NCBI RefSeq assembly: GCF_964204645.1
Contig: NC_134026.1
Location: forward strand, 11,932,450 to 11,996,449
Length of the DNA stretch: 64,000 bases
Reading direction: 5' to 3'
Source of the DNA: Tubulanus polymorphus
Lineage: Eukaryota; Nemertea; Palaeonemertea; Tubulaniformes; Tubulanidae
Made by a program: the position numbers and the translations under genes. Positions 12,161-23,939 of the stretch are shown here, one piece after another (the stretch's first letter is position 1; every line of letters starts with the position of its first letter). Below the pieces are notes generated by a model. It did not search any database. It was not told the origin of the DNA and worked only from the letters and a program-made list of their open reading frames with translations.

Positions 12161-12360
12161 CAACTTGTGGTCAGCCCTGGTTCGTTAGTTCTTATTTTGC
12201 GGGCATTTTATCTCGAACCACCGAAAGACTGAATTACTAATCAATTCAACAGATCATTAATTAATTAATGGAAATGAAGATCAGTGTTAACTAAGTCCTT
12301 AGTCTGAATAAAATGTATGTGGTATTATATGGGTGCTATGGTGCTGTACACATCTTCACC

Positions 12361-12605
12361 CGTCAAGGGATTCGAACCCACTACGCTAAAGCTGTTCCCC
12401 GAACCCCTTGACCTCACGAGTCGTTGGAGTCGTTACTAGCCGACCAGAATCCGGTCGTACCAATCACAGCGCTTGTAACAAACCGTAAGTAGACTTCTGT
12501 TGGGTTTCCCGTTAAATTGACCAATCAGCGAACGTTTTACCGAACAAGGAAGTATTTCGCAAATCGATATATGACGTCACGCGCAACAGCTCCAGTAATG
12601 AAATC
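12361..12605 (-). repeat. Dispersed repeat with a tRNA B-box, SINE-like
   Basis: Read on the minus strand it runs from TGATTTCATTACTGG through ACAAGCGCTGTGATTGG to AGTGGGTTCGAATCCCTTGA. The last part contains GGTTCGAATCC, a perfect polymerase III B-box, preceded by an A-box-like TTTAGCGTAGTGG. A second copy is on the plus strand at 33828-34047. A tRNA-derived SINE is the best reading; I see no complete tRNA fold. Confidence 0.5.
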
Positions 12606-12630
12606 ACGCTTCGTGAGGTCAGGGGGCTCA

Positions 12631-12728
12631 TTATGAGAATGCCGGTTTGCTAGCGTATCTATTTAACACCCGTATTGCTCGGGTTAGTTTTACTATCAAC
12701 GGGTGGCGCTGTATGTAAATTTCACATA
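12631..12728 (+). repeat. End of a dispersed repeat family (CATTATG...GGTTTGCT terminus)
   Basis: CATTATGAGAATGCCGGTTT then a GGTGGCGCTGT block. It continues after the LINE at 17040 (AATCAACGACTTTCGGC), and an uninterrupted copy lies on the minus strand at about 27740-27880. The tips of the 17.6 kb inverted repeat begin with the same CATTATGAG..CCGGTTTGCT motif. Confidence 0.6.
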
Positions 12729-12786
12729 CTTCGTTGAGTACGGACGTGTTTTCGGCGCGCTCTGCAAATTCTATTCAGTGTCAACC

Positions 12787-13605
12787 ATGGCGAACAACAG
12801 CAGGCTGAGTACATCACCGCCGAGAAAGCAGCAGAAAATAGGGAAAACAACTCAACGTATTCAGATATCCGAAAAGCAATTAAAACAGATTATCGAACAG
12901 AAACCCGCGACATCGGCAACATCGTCACGTGTCGGTGGAAGAGCTGACGACGAGTTATCGACTAAACTTGATACGATTATTGCGCAACTCACTAAACTTG
13001 ACGTGTTACAAAAGGATATGTGCGAGGTTAAGCAATCACTCGAATATTGCCATGAAGACGTCAGGCAGTTGAAACAGGAGAATGTCATGCTTAAAAACAA
13101 AGTAAGGGACTTAGAACAGTTAGTTGCGGATCAAGAAGCGATTGTGCGATCGGATCACGAGCTCTTGCTAGACCAGCAGTGGCGAAGTATGAGGGATAAT
13201 CTCATATTTTACGGAATCGAGGAGAGCGATAACGAGGATACGGAGAAATTGATCAAGGACTTTTGCGTGAATGACTTGAAATTGGCGAAGGAGAAGGTCG
13301 ATTCGATGGAATTCGCGAGATCGCATCGAATGGGCAGCAAAAAGAAACAGCTAAAAAAACCTCGTGCTATCGTTGCGAAATTTGAGCACTATAAAGATCG
13401 CAAATTTGTGCGCTCCGCCGCGAAAAACCTTGCCGGATCATCGTTGGGGCTTAGCGAGCAAGTCCCGGAGGAATGGGCAGCCCGCAGGCGCGAGAAACTT
13501 CCAGAGTTGCGGGCTGCGAAAGCCAGTGGTAAGCGTGCGTTTTTCGTCCGCGACAAACTAGTTATTCGTGATCCGTATGATCGTTCAGCTATGGACAGCG
13601 CCTAG
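12787..13605 (+). CDS. LINE ORF1 protein (coiled coil plus RRM-like region)
   Basis: The start chosen is the ATG at 12787, in ACCATGGC, a strong animal start context just inside the element; the frame is open further upstream only into flanking DNA. The 272-residue product has a basic N terminus, a heptad-type coiled coil at about residues 65-125, then a segment with NLIFYGIEE, FCVNDLKL and KKPRAIVAKF that resembles the RRM and C-terminal domain of L1-type ORF1p. It would bind the element RNA as a trimer and form the RNP. The frame is intact, unlike ORF2 downstream. Confidence 0.75.
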   Translation: MANNSRLSTSPPRKQQKIGKTTQRIQISEKQLKQIIEQKPATSATSSRVGGRADDELSTKLDTIIAQLTKLDVLQKDMCEVKQSLEYCHEDVRQLKQENVMLKNKVRDLEQLVADQEAIVRSDHELLLDQQWRSMRDNLIFYGIEESDNEDTEKLIKDFCVNDLKLAKEKVDSMEFARSHRMGSKKKQLKKPRAIVAKFEHYKDRKFVRSAAKNLAGSSLGLSEQVPEEWAARRREKLPELRAAKASGKRAFFVRDKLVIRDPYDRSAMDSA

Positions 13606-13647
13606 GAAGTCGCGGAGGGCTTCTGCTTAGAGTTCGTAGATCGCGCG

Positions 13648-16600
13648 GTGCTCCAGTCGAGAAAGCGGTGTTTTGTTGTAGAGTTTGTTAATAGTATTCA
13701 CATATATCAAGATGTAAATAGCGGAAGTGAAAGTTTAGATTCATGTGTTCCTGTAAATAGCCAAAGATTTAATATTACGTCAGATAGCGAAACTTGCAAT
13801 TCTTGTGATGAGCAAAATGTAATTATTGATGATCCTGTTGGTATGAATTTATCTACTCTTAATGTGTGTGGTTTGACAAGCAAACTTGACATCCCGGAAT
13901 TTTCAGATTTTATCTGCAGTAACGATATTGTATGTTTGACCGAAACTCATCTAGATGATGTAGATGGTGATCTAAGCAGTAGTTTGCCCGCTTCTTATGT
14001 AGGTCATTTTAAAAATAGGAAACGGTTTTCGAAGAAAGGCTCTGGTGGCGTTGGCATCATTTACAAGAAACTTCTACAATCTAAAATAAGACCAATTTCG
14101 ACTGACAGTCAATATGTATCTTGGTACCTATTAGATAAGTCTTTATTTAATTACGACAAACATATACTTTTAGGTGTGGTTTATATTCCCCCCGAAAATA
14201 GTCGCTACTATTCGGAAGGAGCAATTAGTGAAATCGAGTTAGAACTATTACAATTAAGAGTCGAACACGATATCAATGTATTAATTACTGGAGATTTTAA
14301 TGCCCACACTTCTTGTTTGCCTGACTTATTAGAACCTGATATTCATATCATAGACGAACATAATTTACACTCTATTGTTGACTCGCAGCTGTCATCTAAT
14401 CTAGGTGTCCCCACTACTAGAAACAACCAAGACAAAAGAACCAATAATACCGGATATCAATTAACTGACTTGTGTAACAATCATTCACTAATCATTCTTA
14501 ATGGCAGGTGTGGCAGTGACCAGTCTGGTAATTATACCTTTAAGGGCACTAGTGTTATCGATTATTGTTTGAGTGATGTTGAGTTGTTTAATTATTTTTC
14601 TAAATTTGAAATAATGCCTTTCGATCCTTTATTATCCGATGGACACAATGCTATCTCGCTCTGTTTGTATGTGGGCATTAGGGACACTGTTGTTGATAAC
14701 GAAAATAATGGGCGGACGGAAGAGATCCCGTCAGTGAGATGGGACAAAGAAAAATCAGATCAATTCTTTGCTACCGTTGAATCAAAATTGTGTAACGCTA
14801 ACCTGAACGATTTACTGTTGAACGGGCTTCAGAATGCAGATACGCAAACAGCTGACTGTATAAATGAACTTACTGATAAATTTGTATCGTCATTATTAGA
14901 AAGTGCCGATGAGTGTAATCTTATGCAGCATAGGAAAAGCAGTAGCCGTAAAAAGCAAGCGTATAATAGGTGGTTTAGTCGGGATTGTAGAATAGCGCAA
15001 AAAGAGTATAATTATAGGCGAAATAGATATAGGAGCTGTCCGAATTCCGCAAACTTAGAATTTTTAAAGAACTCGTCTAGGAAATATAAAAAAACTATTC
15101 AAGAATCTAAAAGAAGACAGAAAGAAAACTTTATCAAAGAATTAAGAGAATGTGAAATTAGTAACCCTAAGAAATACTGGTCTATGCTGAACTCAGCGAC
15201 AGTAACAACAGTTGACAAAGATAATATCGATATCGATACTTTCCTTGAACACTTCATGAGACTGAATGATTTGAATATTAACGTATACGAGCAGACTGAT
15301 ACCATTACTGAAACTCAAGATGATGACCCACCTGATTATGACAACTCCATGTTAAACTGTGAAATTTCTACTGAAGAAATAGGCAAAGCTATATCTTCAT
15401 TGAAAAACAACAAGGCATCTGGTATAGATGGAATTATCAATGAAATGCTGAAAGTTAATGAGTATCCATGTATAACAAGGATATTACAAAATATTTTTAA
15501 CTTAGTACTTAAAACTGGCCATGTACCAGAGATGTGGTCCGTTGGCGTCATTAAACCCATTTTTAAAAACAAAGGAGACCCCGCCAATCCAGATAATTAT
15601 AGAGGCATCACACTAGTTAGCTGTTTAGGCAAATTATTTACAAGTATATTGAATCAAAGACTGTCTTCATTCCTAGATATTAACAACATTATCAGTGAAG
15701 CTCAGGCTGGTTTTAGATCTAAATACTCAACTATTGTACTGTAAACTACAGTTACACTTAGATACATTATTTGAATATTGCACAGACAACGGCCTCACTG
15801 TAAATGTCGATAAGACAAAAATATTAGTTTTTGCGCGAAGTAAATCTAGAATTAAGCAAATTCCAAAATTTATGTTTGGCAACCAAGAATTGGAGATAGT
15901 TGAAGATTATTTGTACCTCGGAGTTAAATTCAACTGGAACGGTAGTTTTGTTAAAGCAAGAAAATATCTTTACGATAAAGCTATGAGAGCTATGTTTTCT
16001 ATTATCCAAAAGGGTAGGCGCCTGAAACTCCCAATCGACGTAATGTTTAAATTATTCGATATGTGCGTTGCCCCTGTTGCCATGTATGGTTGCGAGGTAT
16101 GGGGATACGAAAATTTAGACTTATTAGAAAATATTCATTGTCTTTTTTGCAAGATTTTAATGAAGGTAACAAAGTATTCTCATAATTTACCGGTGTTAGC
16201 AGAGTTAGGGCGTTATCCTTTGTTCATTGAAGTAAAGCGTAGAATGATTAATTTTTGGTGTAAAACTGTATCTGGCAAACAATCTAAGCTTAATGCAATA
16301 CTCTATCGAATTTCCTGTAATCTGTATCTAAATGACAAACATACTAGTCCTTGGCTTTTCAGTATTAAACAAACCTTTGATGACTGCGGTCTGTCCTATG
16401 TATGGATGCAACAATATATGCAAAGTTCTAGGGCGTTCTCAAAATATGTAAGACAAATTCTACGTGACCAGTATGCACAAGAGACTATTTTCAAAATCAA
16501 TAATAATCCGTTATATATTAATTTCAGGGAATACAAAAACGATATTAAATTTGAGAATTATATTAACCAACTAGGTGATAATTGTGTTTTTAGTTTTTTT

Positions 16601-16861
16601 CAGTTTAGAATAGGATCCCACCTATTACCTGTACATAGATTTTCTAATCTCCATATACCTAGAAACGAAAGAATGTGCCCAATCTGCAATGTTTTTGGGG
16701 ATGAATTACATTTTCTCTTTGATTGTAAGATTCTTACCGAACTTCGCAATACCATTCCGAATTTAGAAACATTTAGAAACTTTGATATATTAAAAACTCC
16801 AAATTTTCAATTAGCACAATTTATAAAAGATGGTTTAGATGTATATAGATCCCTCCTGTAG
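13648..16861 (+). pseudogene. LINE ORF2: APE-type endonuclease and reverse transcriptase, RT palm deleted
   Basis: The endonuclease part shows LNVCGL, CLTETH, GDFNAH and SDGHNAIS, the N, E, D-N and SDH motifs of the exonuclease-endonuclease-phosphatase fold. The first in-frame ATG is at 13843. RT begins with NNKASGIDGI and PIFKNKGDPANPDNYRGI, reaches AGFRSKYST near 15730, then jumps to LDTLFEYCTDNGLTVNVDKTK. The catalytic motifs A and C (FADD/YADD region) are absent. A frame change at about 15735 coincides with the jump, so one deletion explains both. The end has a CPIC-x7-H-x4-C zinc-knuckle-like motif (near 16680) typical of this LINE group. It stops at 16861. Confidence 0.88.
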
Positions 16862-17034
16862 TCTGTCAATTGTAAATAGTACACTGTATTTGTATATATT
16901 GTAAATACTCTTGTTATGTTTTTAAAATATTTTTTATTTTTCTTTCGATATGTAAATATTTGTAAACAAAATCTTTTTTTCCTCCACGTACCATGGAAAT
17001 GGTTGGAGAGTAATAAATTATCTTATCTTATCTT

Positions 17035-17150
17035 ACATAAATCAACGACTTTCGGCTATTAGCGGTACTTAAGACCACTTGAAAACATCATAGTCAATTA
17101 CGGTAGTAGTGAACATAAAAAGATACAGTACAAAGATACAGTACGGTGTA
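17035..17150 (+). repeat. Continuation of the dispersed repeat split by the LINE
   Basis: ACATAAATCAACGACTTTCG onward matches the minus strand at 27740-27790 and 52800-52850, including CACTTGAAAACATCATAGTC. It joins the piece ending at 12728. Confidence 0.6.
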
Positions 17151-19829
17151 CAGTTAAGGACATGATTCCATAGCACCCATACTAGAGACATTTTGTTCAG
17201 ACAAGGACTATTAGTTAAACACTAATCTTCATTATCAGCAATTAACGATCTGGTGAATTAATTAGTGATTCGGTCTTTCGGTGGTTCGAGATAAAATGCC
17301 CGCAAAATAAGAACCTAACGAACCAGGGCTGACCACAAATTGCCCAACAGATAAATTTTCGAAACGACACAATCCAATCATGTTTGGTATCAAATGTGGC
17401 GTGGACCATGGTCTTTTAACTGACCAATGCATGACCAGTACTGACCATATAGTAAATTATTTGTTTGCAAACAATTAAGTTGTTTGGTGTCAAATAACTA
17501 GATATGATGTGGGCATTAATCTAAAAATTGTTTAACTAACCAATGCTTGACCAGTACAGACCAGTTACCAGTGCTAACCAGAACCCCCATAAGTAATTTA
17601 TATGTTTAGTGAATCCTTCGTTAGTACTACTAGCTCTTACATTTAAATGTGTCGCTTGAAAAAGTCTTGTCCGATTTTTGTTGTAGGTAGCGAGCTAACT
17701 TTGAAATTCCGCTAAAATGCATAAGATTTTTACGTAGGGTTTTGAACGAACAACGTTTCCATTTGTAATTGTAACGTGCGCATTTGAGCCTGCAACGTGC
17801 ACATTTCACTCGCGTGAACGTGCGTATCGGTACCAACATGCGAGACTTGTCAAACTTTTACGATCAAGACTTTTAAACTGAAAAAAGAAGATATCATATC
17901 ATAATATATATATACATGAATAGATGGAATGATAATGTAGTAGTTTTAAATGTTTCGTAGCTGCTGTCCACTGACCACAGATCAAAGCTAATTCCCTGAT
18001 ATGAAATATATATTTTTGTTATAGAGATGTAGTAGATCAGTGAGAATTCAAACTTATGGTTAATTTTGAGTGATCACAACGCTAACCAATAGAGAAAGAT
18101 GTAAGGCCTAAGAAAAGATGCATTAAGTATAACATATCTTTCAATATAATGATGAAGTATTCAACTGGCCATCACAACAATAGTTTGACTCATCTTATTG
18201 AAAAATACCGGAGTGTTAATGGGAAAACCTTGAATTCGAAACAATTCCACACTCAATCGTTTACTTTGAAAACACAATTTTCATTTTGTGGACATGTATT
18301 TTTTTCTGCACCAAAAGCATGAAGTATATATCTTTGCTCGTAAAAATTTGAAATTTTGGGGAAGATTTTTGGCCTCGTTAACCTGTGAGCACGTCCTTCA
18401 TATATTTTCTAAGACCGAACTTTGAAATAATGCTGAGAGTTTCGAGGATAATTTTGGTAGGATGTTAACTTAGGCCGCTTCGTCAGAGGAAGGTTGTTAA
18501 TTATTGTTTCTATACACAATAATCATAAGTACCATGAGATTCGATAGAATATCGTTTTTCAATCATACGTACACGAATTATCGCGATATAAAGATAAATA
18601 ATATGTTCATATACTTTTTACGTCTTATACTGTATATTTCTTTGGTAGTATAAATAAAGAGTGGATCAGCAGGCCACCTGAGACCATTCCACGATCTAAG
18701 GTCAGTTGCCAAAAGTTAGTAAGTTTACCAGTGGATAGTTAACATTTATAATGACAATTAAATTTTCATTGCTAAAATAACTTTGTACTTGTTGACTCAA
18801 AAGCAGAGAATTGAAAATACGATAATACGATACGAAAACTCAGTGTACAAATTCAAAAAGATTATCTCTAGTGAGAGATCGAACGTTGTGTCGTAATTTT
18901 CTAATGATAAAACATGGTTTGAAATTTGAAATGTGTACATAGTTGATCTTTTTCAGTGTATTTAGTCATGTATCATATTGGATGATGGTTAATTTAAACT
19001 ATCTTTTGAGAAACGGGTCCCAGAGCTGTATCCTTTACTCCTGTAATAGAGGATGCAATCTATTTGCGACAAACAGCTAGTGCAAATAGCTAGAAAAGGT
19101 AACAATAGTGCATTGGCAAACTTAGAGCAAGCGTACATTGGTTGTTTAGGTATTTCGAAGGGGAGAATTCGTGGGAAAAATAATCATTACTGAGATATAT
19201 CCGTGGCGAGCTTAAAGTTGAGCTGTACACAAGGAATTTTGTGTAGTCCAATATCCGTGATTACCTCTGGCGTGGAGAGATACAATCTAAAACCCTAGAG
19301 TCAAATATTTTACCACCATTTTTTATGATCAGTAAAAAGATTGAGTAATAGACATTCAAACAGTATTATCTAAATTCCACTCCATTTTAAACTCATTCAT
19401 CTCTACACAAACTCCAACTTGTTGAACAGTCCACATTAAGATTAGGGACCACTATTCTTGCTCATCTACACTGGCTACCAATCTAACAAAGGATTAAATT
19501 TGAGTGTTTGATGTTATAACAATACCAGACTGAATTATGGATTCGGTTTCTACTTTTTAATTGCGCATTTATATCACATATTGGGCATCATTTTTACCAG
19601 TGTATATGGAATAACCTATCCATATATCATGTTCAATTTTATATAATCTGACTTTTGAGATGTCATTCAATCAATGCATTCACATGCGGTCGTCGCTTTC
19701 AATAGCCACCACGGACTGGCTCCTTATTATTTCACGATTGGTAGAACACTATATCCGTGTTGACGCGATGAGGAGAGAATCCCACAATGATAATAAATAG
19801 TCCGAAAAAGAAACTTCGAGATAGTAGTT

Positions 19830-19875
19830 TATTTCAACGTTTCGACTATATCCTAATAGTCATCTTCAGGAATAA
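19830..19875 (-). ncRNA. Hammerhead-like core (minus-strand arm of palindrome)
   Basis: Mirror image of the plus-strand core: CUGAAGA is encoded by 19863-19869 on the minus strand, with the same stem II, GAAA and ACGU. The two cores would compete with folding of the long hairpin in any read-through RNA. Confidence 0.5.
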
Positions 19876-19918
19876 TTCCTGAAGATGACTATTAGGATAT
19901 AGTCGAAACGTTGAAATA
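19873..19918 (+). ncRNA. Hammerhead-like core (plus-strand arm of palindrome)
   Basis: CUGAAGA at 19879-19885, stem II GACUAU/AUAGUC, GAAA and ACGU. Stem I is weaker here (UUC with GAA) because the upstream strand was replaced at the palindrome centre. Confidence 0.5.
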
Positions 19919-21505
19919 AACTACTATCTCGAAGTTTCTTTTTCGGACTTTTTATTATCATTGTGGGATTCTCTCCTCTCCTTATTATTTCTTTGGCGAT
20001 ACCATTGGTGCACGATCCCACACGTTTCTTGCTCCAGCCCTAGAATGCTCAATATTCGTCATGAACCCCGATTTGAATTTAAATTCAAAATACTCCTAAA
20101 ACACGCCTGTTAACTAGATTACTCTAAAACACCTTTATGTGCAAGAATCAGTGAAATTGGCGCTTTATCAGTTGTATTCATCATTCGTACCCACGAATCT
20201 CGTATCGTTTCCTATTAATGTGGAGACCCATCCTCGTAAAGAGAATGAATAGGCTCTGTTGCGTTCATATCATTTGATATGAGGCTACGTGTTATCTTCA
20301 ATTGAAATCACGTTGTTTTTTTAAAGGGTGGGCGAGAATATATTCTTATGTTTTTGTTTCTCTGAATGTTGCTATTTAAGAGTTCAATAATTTCAGTCTA
20401 CCAAACAAAGGATTTTCCGTATGTTTCGTGACATGTTTTTCCATAACCCTAGGAGAGCATTTTAGGTATTTTTGGCGGATGACCGAAAGCTGCTGTCCCT
20501 TTCTAGTAATTTGATGATATCCGTCGAAATCTAAATTCTAAAAAGGAATCAGGCATATCTTCTTGTTTGACTAAATATGAACTCAACAACAAGTGACACT
20601 CCCTTCAAAGGCGCCGAAGTAAAATCATGTGTCGAGTGGAGATGATATTGTGTCAGAATTTCTTCAAAATCGGAGAAAATTGAATATTTTGAAAATAATC
20701 ATTTTACATGTATGTTTAAATCCGTTATAACTGGAGCAATTTTCATGAAAAAATATCTATGGAATCAGCGAAATGTAATTAAGAAGAATACTATGTTTAA
20801 AAAGTTATCAAAAAGTTTTCTGAATTCGTCAACTGTTAAACTAGTAACAACCAGATGTGTTCCCATTAAACCACCGACCGCGAGCCGAGTCGATGTGAGA
20901 TGTGCCCTACACTGAAAATCTCAAGTGCTATACAACCGGTTTTTTAGGTGCCTCTGAATGTCGGCCGTTAAAAAACTGAACAATTCCCATTTGGAAAGGG
21001 CCTAGGTAGTTAGAGAAAATTCAAGATGTATATATCGTGTGATACAGGCTCCATATTTCATGTGCGTTTGGAATTTAACCTTGTTTATAACGAAACACGC
21101 ATGTATTTATGCTATTTTAGATTTAAAAAGAGCGCACGAAAGTGTTTCATGAGACCCGCAAATAACGTCAAGTTATTCATGCATTTTTGATTTATATGAA
21201 TAAATTTCGCTTCGAAATCTTTAAATTTCTCAGGTGGATTATTCAATAAATTCACAACAGTCCATTATAGATTAGTTTGACGCCAATCGTTCTTTTAAAG
21301 ATCTTTCTTTCTCGAAGAAAGATTTTCTTAAAAACTTTCATTATGGCGAATCTTTTATGTGTCCGATAGTTAAACCTTCGGGTATTATACTAGAACACAA
21401 ATTTTTAAAGATTCATAACATACTGAAGGATATCACAGTTTATACCCGAAGATATGCAGTTGGATAGATCTTTTTGTTTCGACTCGCATGCGACAGTAAA
21501 AACGG

Positions 21506-22269
21506 CGGTACTCGAAAAACGCCTAATGAAATACACCATAACGCCTAATTCCTAGAAAATGACCTAATTTCGTAATTGGACCATCTACTGAGACTCACAA
21601 TCCAACTCATCAACGGAACAGTTTGAAAATACATGTGTTTTACGCTTCACGAAACGAGACTACTACTCTTATAAACTTCATTATAGGATGATGATAGAAT
21701 GTCCGCCGTGCAAGCAATCAATTACATAACGCCAGAGAAGTGTAAACTGAAACAGTTTACACTTCTATGATAACGCGAAAACAGACGCCGCGGTTATAAA
21801 CCGGCTTTCTTGAATTTTGAAACCGGAATGCATAAATATGGTACAACCTACGCTCGTAGGTACAACGCACACAAAGACTGATAAAATAGCCTTTCTCAAA
21901 ATTATCCTCCAAAACTGTTCACAACCACGCTAATGTGAACCTACCGAACCAATGAGAGACTAAATAATGTCCAGCCCCTGAACTTCCTTGAACAAAAAAA
22001 AAATAAACTATATGTTCCATAAAATGATGTCATTTATTATCATAATACTCTGTCTTAATATGAAATAATAACACAGATAAGCCTGTGTAACCAAAGACAG
22101 TAGAAACGAAGATGGAACAGGCGGCGCTCCACGCACTCCGACGTGAACTATGTAGCGTTGCGTACATAGTTCACGTAGGGATTTAGGTCAATTTCTTGGA
22201 TGTTACTTGAATTAGGCGTTATGCGTTTTCCGATTCGGTGTTTTTCATTAGGCGTTTTTCGAATACCGG
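21506..22269. mobile_element. Non-autonomous DNA transposon with GGTA(C/T)TCGAAAAACGCC ends
   Basis: The left end CGGTACTCGAAAAACGCCTA and right end (complement) CCGGTATTCGAAAAACGCCT are inverted repeats, continued by a second shared block CATAACGCCTAATTC. TAAAAACGG flanks both sides as a likely 9-bp target duplication. Two perfect 13-bp hairpins occur inside (21745-21775 and about 22143-22178). No transposase coding seen. Confidence 0.65.
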
Positions 22270-22989
22270 TAAAAACGGTACTTGATATAATAAGTGAACT
22301 TCATCATTGATATCTTCACTAATCTACTTGAATTCCAAAAAAGAACTGACAATGAAAAAGGGTTACAGCTGTGACTGATATCACTCCAAATTTCAATTCC
22401 TATGAACACTTTTCATATAAAAAAAAACTATTTAACGAAACAGTTTTTAGAGGCGAAGAATCCGCGTTACCATCGAATTTTCAAAACTTGAAGAAATTTA
22501 ATGCCTCGGTGACCACTGGTCTAGTACGCGGTTTTCTGAAATGGAAGTGGCCAAGTCTAAAGAACAACTATTGTATCACATGATTTCAAATATTAGGAAC
22601 CCAATGCGTTTAATGATTTAATTAATTGGTATCGCGCAGATTGGTTGAAAGACGGGTGTTAGTCACCTTGTGATTTAATTGTTTTTCATGCATCGATTAA
22701 TTAATCTTATTATAACTTATTTGTAGGCGCTTCCCGCAAACATTTTCTATTCGTTGAGTTTTCAAACGCAGTACTGTTCAGATGATTCGAGTCAAGTAGT
22801 AAAAAAGTTTATGTATTAGCATTACTATGCAGTGAAAATAACGCACTGCGGTAAGTGAGGTGATGTGATCCAGATGTGTAACCCATTTATGGGTAATAAA
22901 TTTCCATCATGTCAACGCCATTCAGTAGCAAAACTTTCTGCTGGTTTCTAGAAATAACAATACGACGACAAGCACTTTCGAATTCGACC

Positions 22990-23400
22990 ACGATATTTGA
23001 GAAGTTTCACTTGGGCAGTGGTGGTCAGTGATGGTCAATTTATGAATTTTAATGACGAATCCTTTCTAGTTTCACACCAAATGCGGTACCGGTATATCGT
23101 TCTTTCAAGAAGTTTCAATTGGTCAGTGGTCGTCAGTGATGGTCAATTTATGAATTTTCAATGGCGAATCCTTTCTAGTTTCACACCAAATGCGGTACCG
23201 GTATATCGTTCTTTCAAGAAGTTTCAATTGGTCAGTGGTGGTCAGCGATGGTCAATTTATTAATTTTCAATGGCGAATCCTTTCTAGTTTGACACCATAA
23301 CGCGGTATATCGTTTTCATATTCGAGAAAATTGAATTGGTCATTGGTGGTCAGTGATGGTCAGTGATGAATTTGCAATGATGATTCCTTAGTAGTTTGAA
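22990..23400 (-). repeat. Four tandem repeats of about 108 bp
   Basis: GGTCAGTGATGGTCAATTTA recurs at about 23023, 23130, 23238 and 23345 with a TCCTTTCTAGTTTCACACC block between. It mirrors the shorter array at 6870-7150. Confidence 0.75.
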
Positions 23401-23939
23401 ATCAAACATTACATGATAAATTTCCGAAATTCGAAGTCAAGTGTTCAGACTCGGGGATATCTCAATTGGTCAGTTACTGACCATCATGGTGGTCTATAGC
23501 TCAAATGAAACATGTGGAACCGACGATGGGGCCCAAAAGCGTTAAGTCATTTCCTGGAGTGACGTGATCCAAAAATGCCCTAACTGGAAAAGGCAGTCTC
23601 TCAATTGGATGAAACCAAATCGGACAGGACAATTAAAATTTGGGAAGGTCACAGGTACTTTCTACGAAGCCCACGCGGTGAGCGTATTATTATGAAATCT
23701 TTTTTTAAACACCATGTACCACGAAGTAATAAGCATCGTTGTAAGCACTTGAAACAGCCATTAACCACTTGAGACTGTCAGATCAAACATCATACCGCAT
23801 CCCGCAAAGAGGGGTGGTTCAGCAAACCGGAGTTTACATTGGCCTCTCTAGACTACCCCGCCAGTACGGGTAGCCGAGCAAACCGGAAAACTCATAATGT
23901 GGTGGAAGCGAGTTCGGGAGTGATACCGAACCCCTGGCA

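Larger units (their letters stand above)
6320..12350 (+). repeat. Left arm of a 17.6 kb inverted repeat
   Basis: The sequence reappears in reverse complement at 17150-23900. Matching checkpoints include the tip (GAGTTTTCCGGTTTGCTCGG), the GTGGTCACCAAGGC block at 7645, the CGACTCGGCTCGCAG block at 8050, GGCTGGAGCAAGAAACG at 9321, the GATATGATATGAT block at 11213 and GCGGGCATTTTATCTCG at 12199. Identity is high but far from perfect, with indels, so the duplication is old. I find no convincing coding sequence in the arm. It carries a private MITE at 8895-9302 and two blocks of tandem repeats. It could be half of a giant foldback transposon or an inverted segmental duplication. Confidence 0.85.
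12729..17034 (+). mobile_element. Non-LTR retrotransposon (LINE) with APE endonuclease, internally deleted
   Basis: Two ORFs in the usual order (ORF1, then endonuclease-RT) are followed by a 3' end of short tandem TTATC units (about 17015-17034). The element splits the repeat continuing from 12728 to 17035, with ACATA at both junctions as a short target duplication. Empty-site copies at about 27790 and 52845 confirm the boundaries. The RT core has an internal deletion, so this copy cannot move by itself. Confidence 0.88.
19734..19977. mobile_element. Penelope-derived palindromic insertion with 14-bp target duplication
   Basis: CTCCTTATTATTTC flanks the insert at 19720-19733 and 19978-19991. 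The insert begins with the same CCGTGTTGACGCGATGAGG block as the Penelope-like element at 47117. It consists mainly of a near-perfect palindrome, arms 19770-19873 and 19875-19978, centred on A19874. Each arm is a Penelope tail with a hammerhead core, so two tails are joined head to head. No protein coding remains. The left arm of the large inverted repeat lacks it. Confidence 0.8.
17150..23900 (-). repeat. Right arm of the 17.6 kb inverted repeat
   Basis: Reverse complement of 6320-12350. It is longer because of two insertions absent from the left arm: a Penelope-derived palindrome at 19734-19977 and about 1.2 kb near 21130-22330 that contains a TIR element. Small open frames within it (for example 22997-23263) are only tandem repeats read through. 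No gene recognised. Confidence 0.85.

Noticed and set aside
22997-23263. 88-codon frame with an internal protein repeat
   Set aside because: It is the 108-bp DNA tandem repeat read through; the frame is not kept in the opposite arm.
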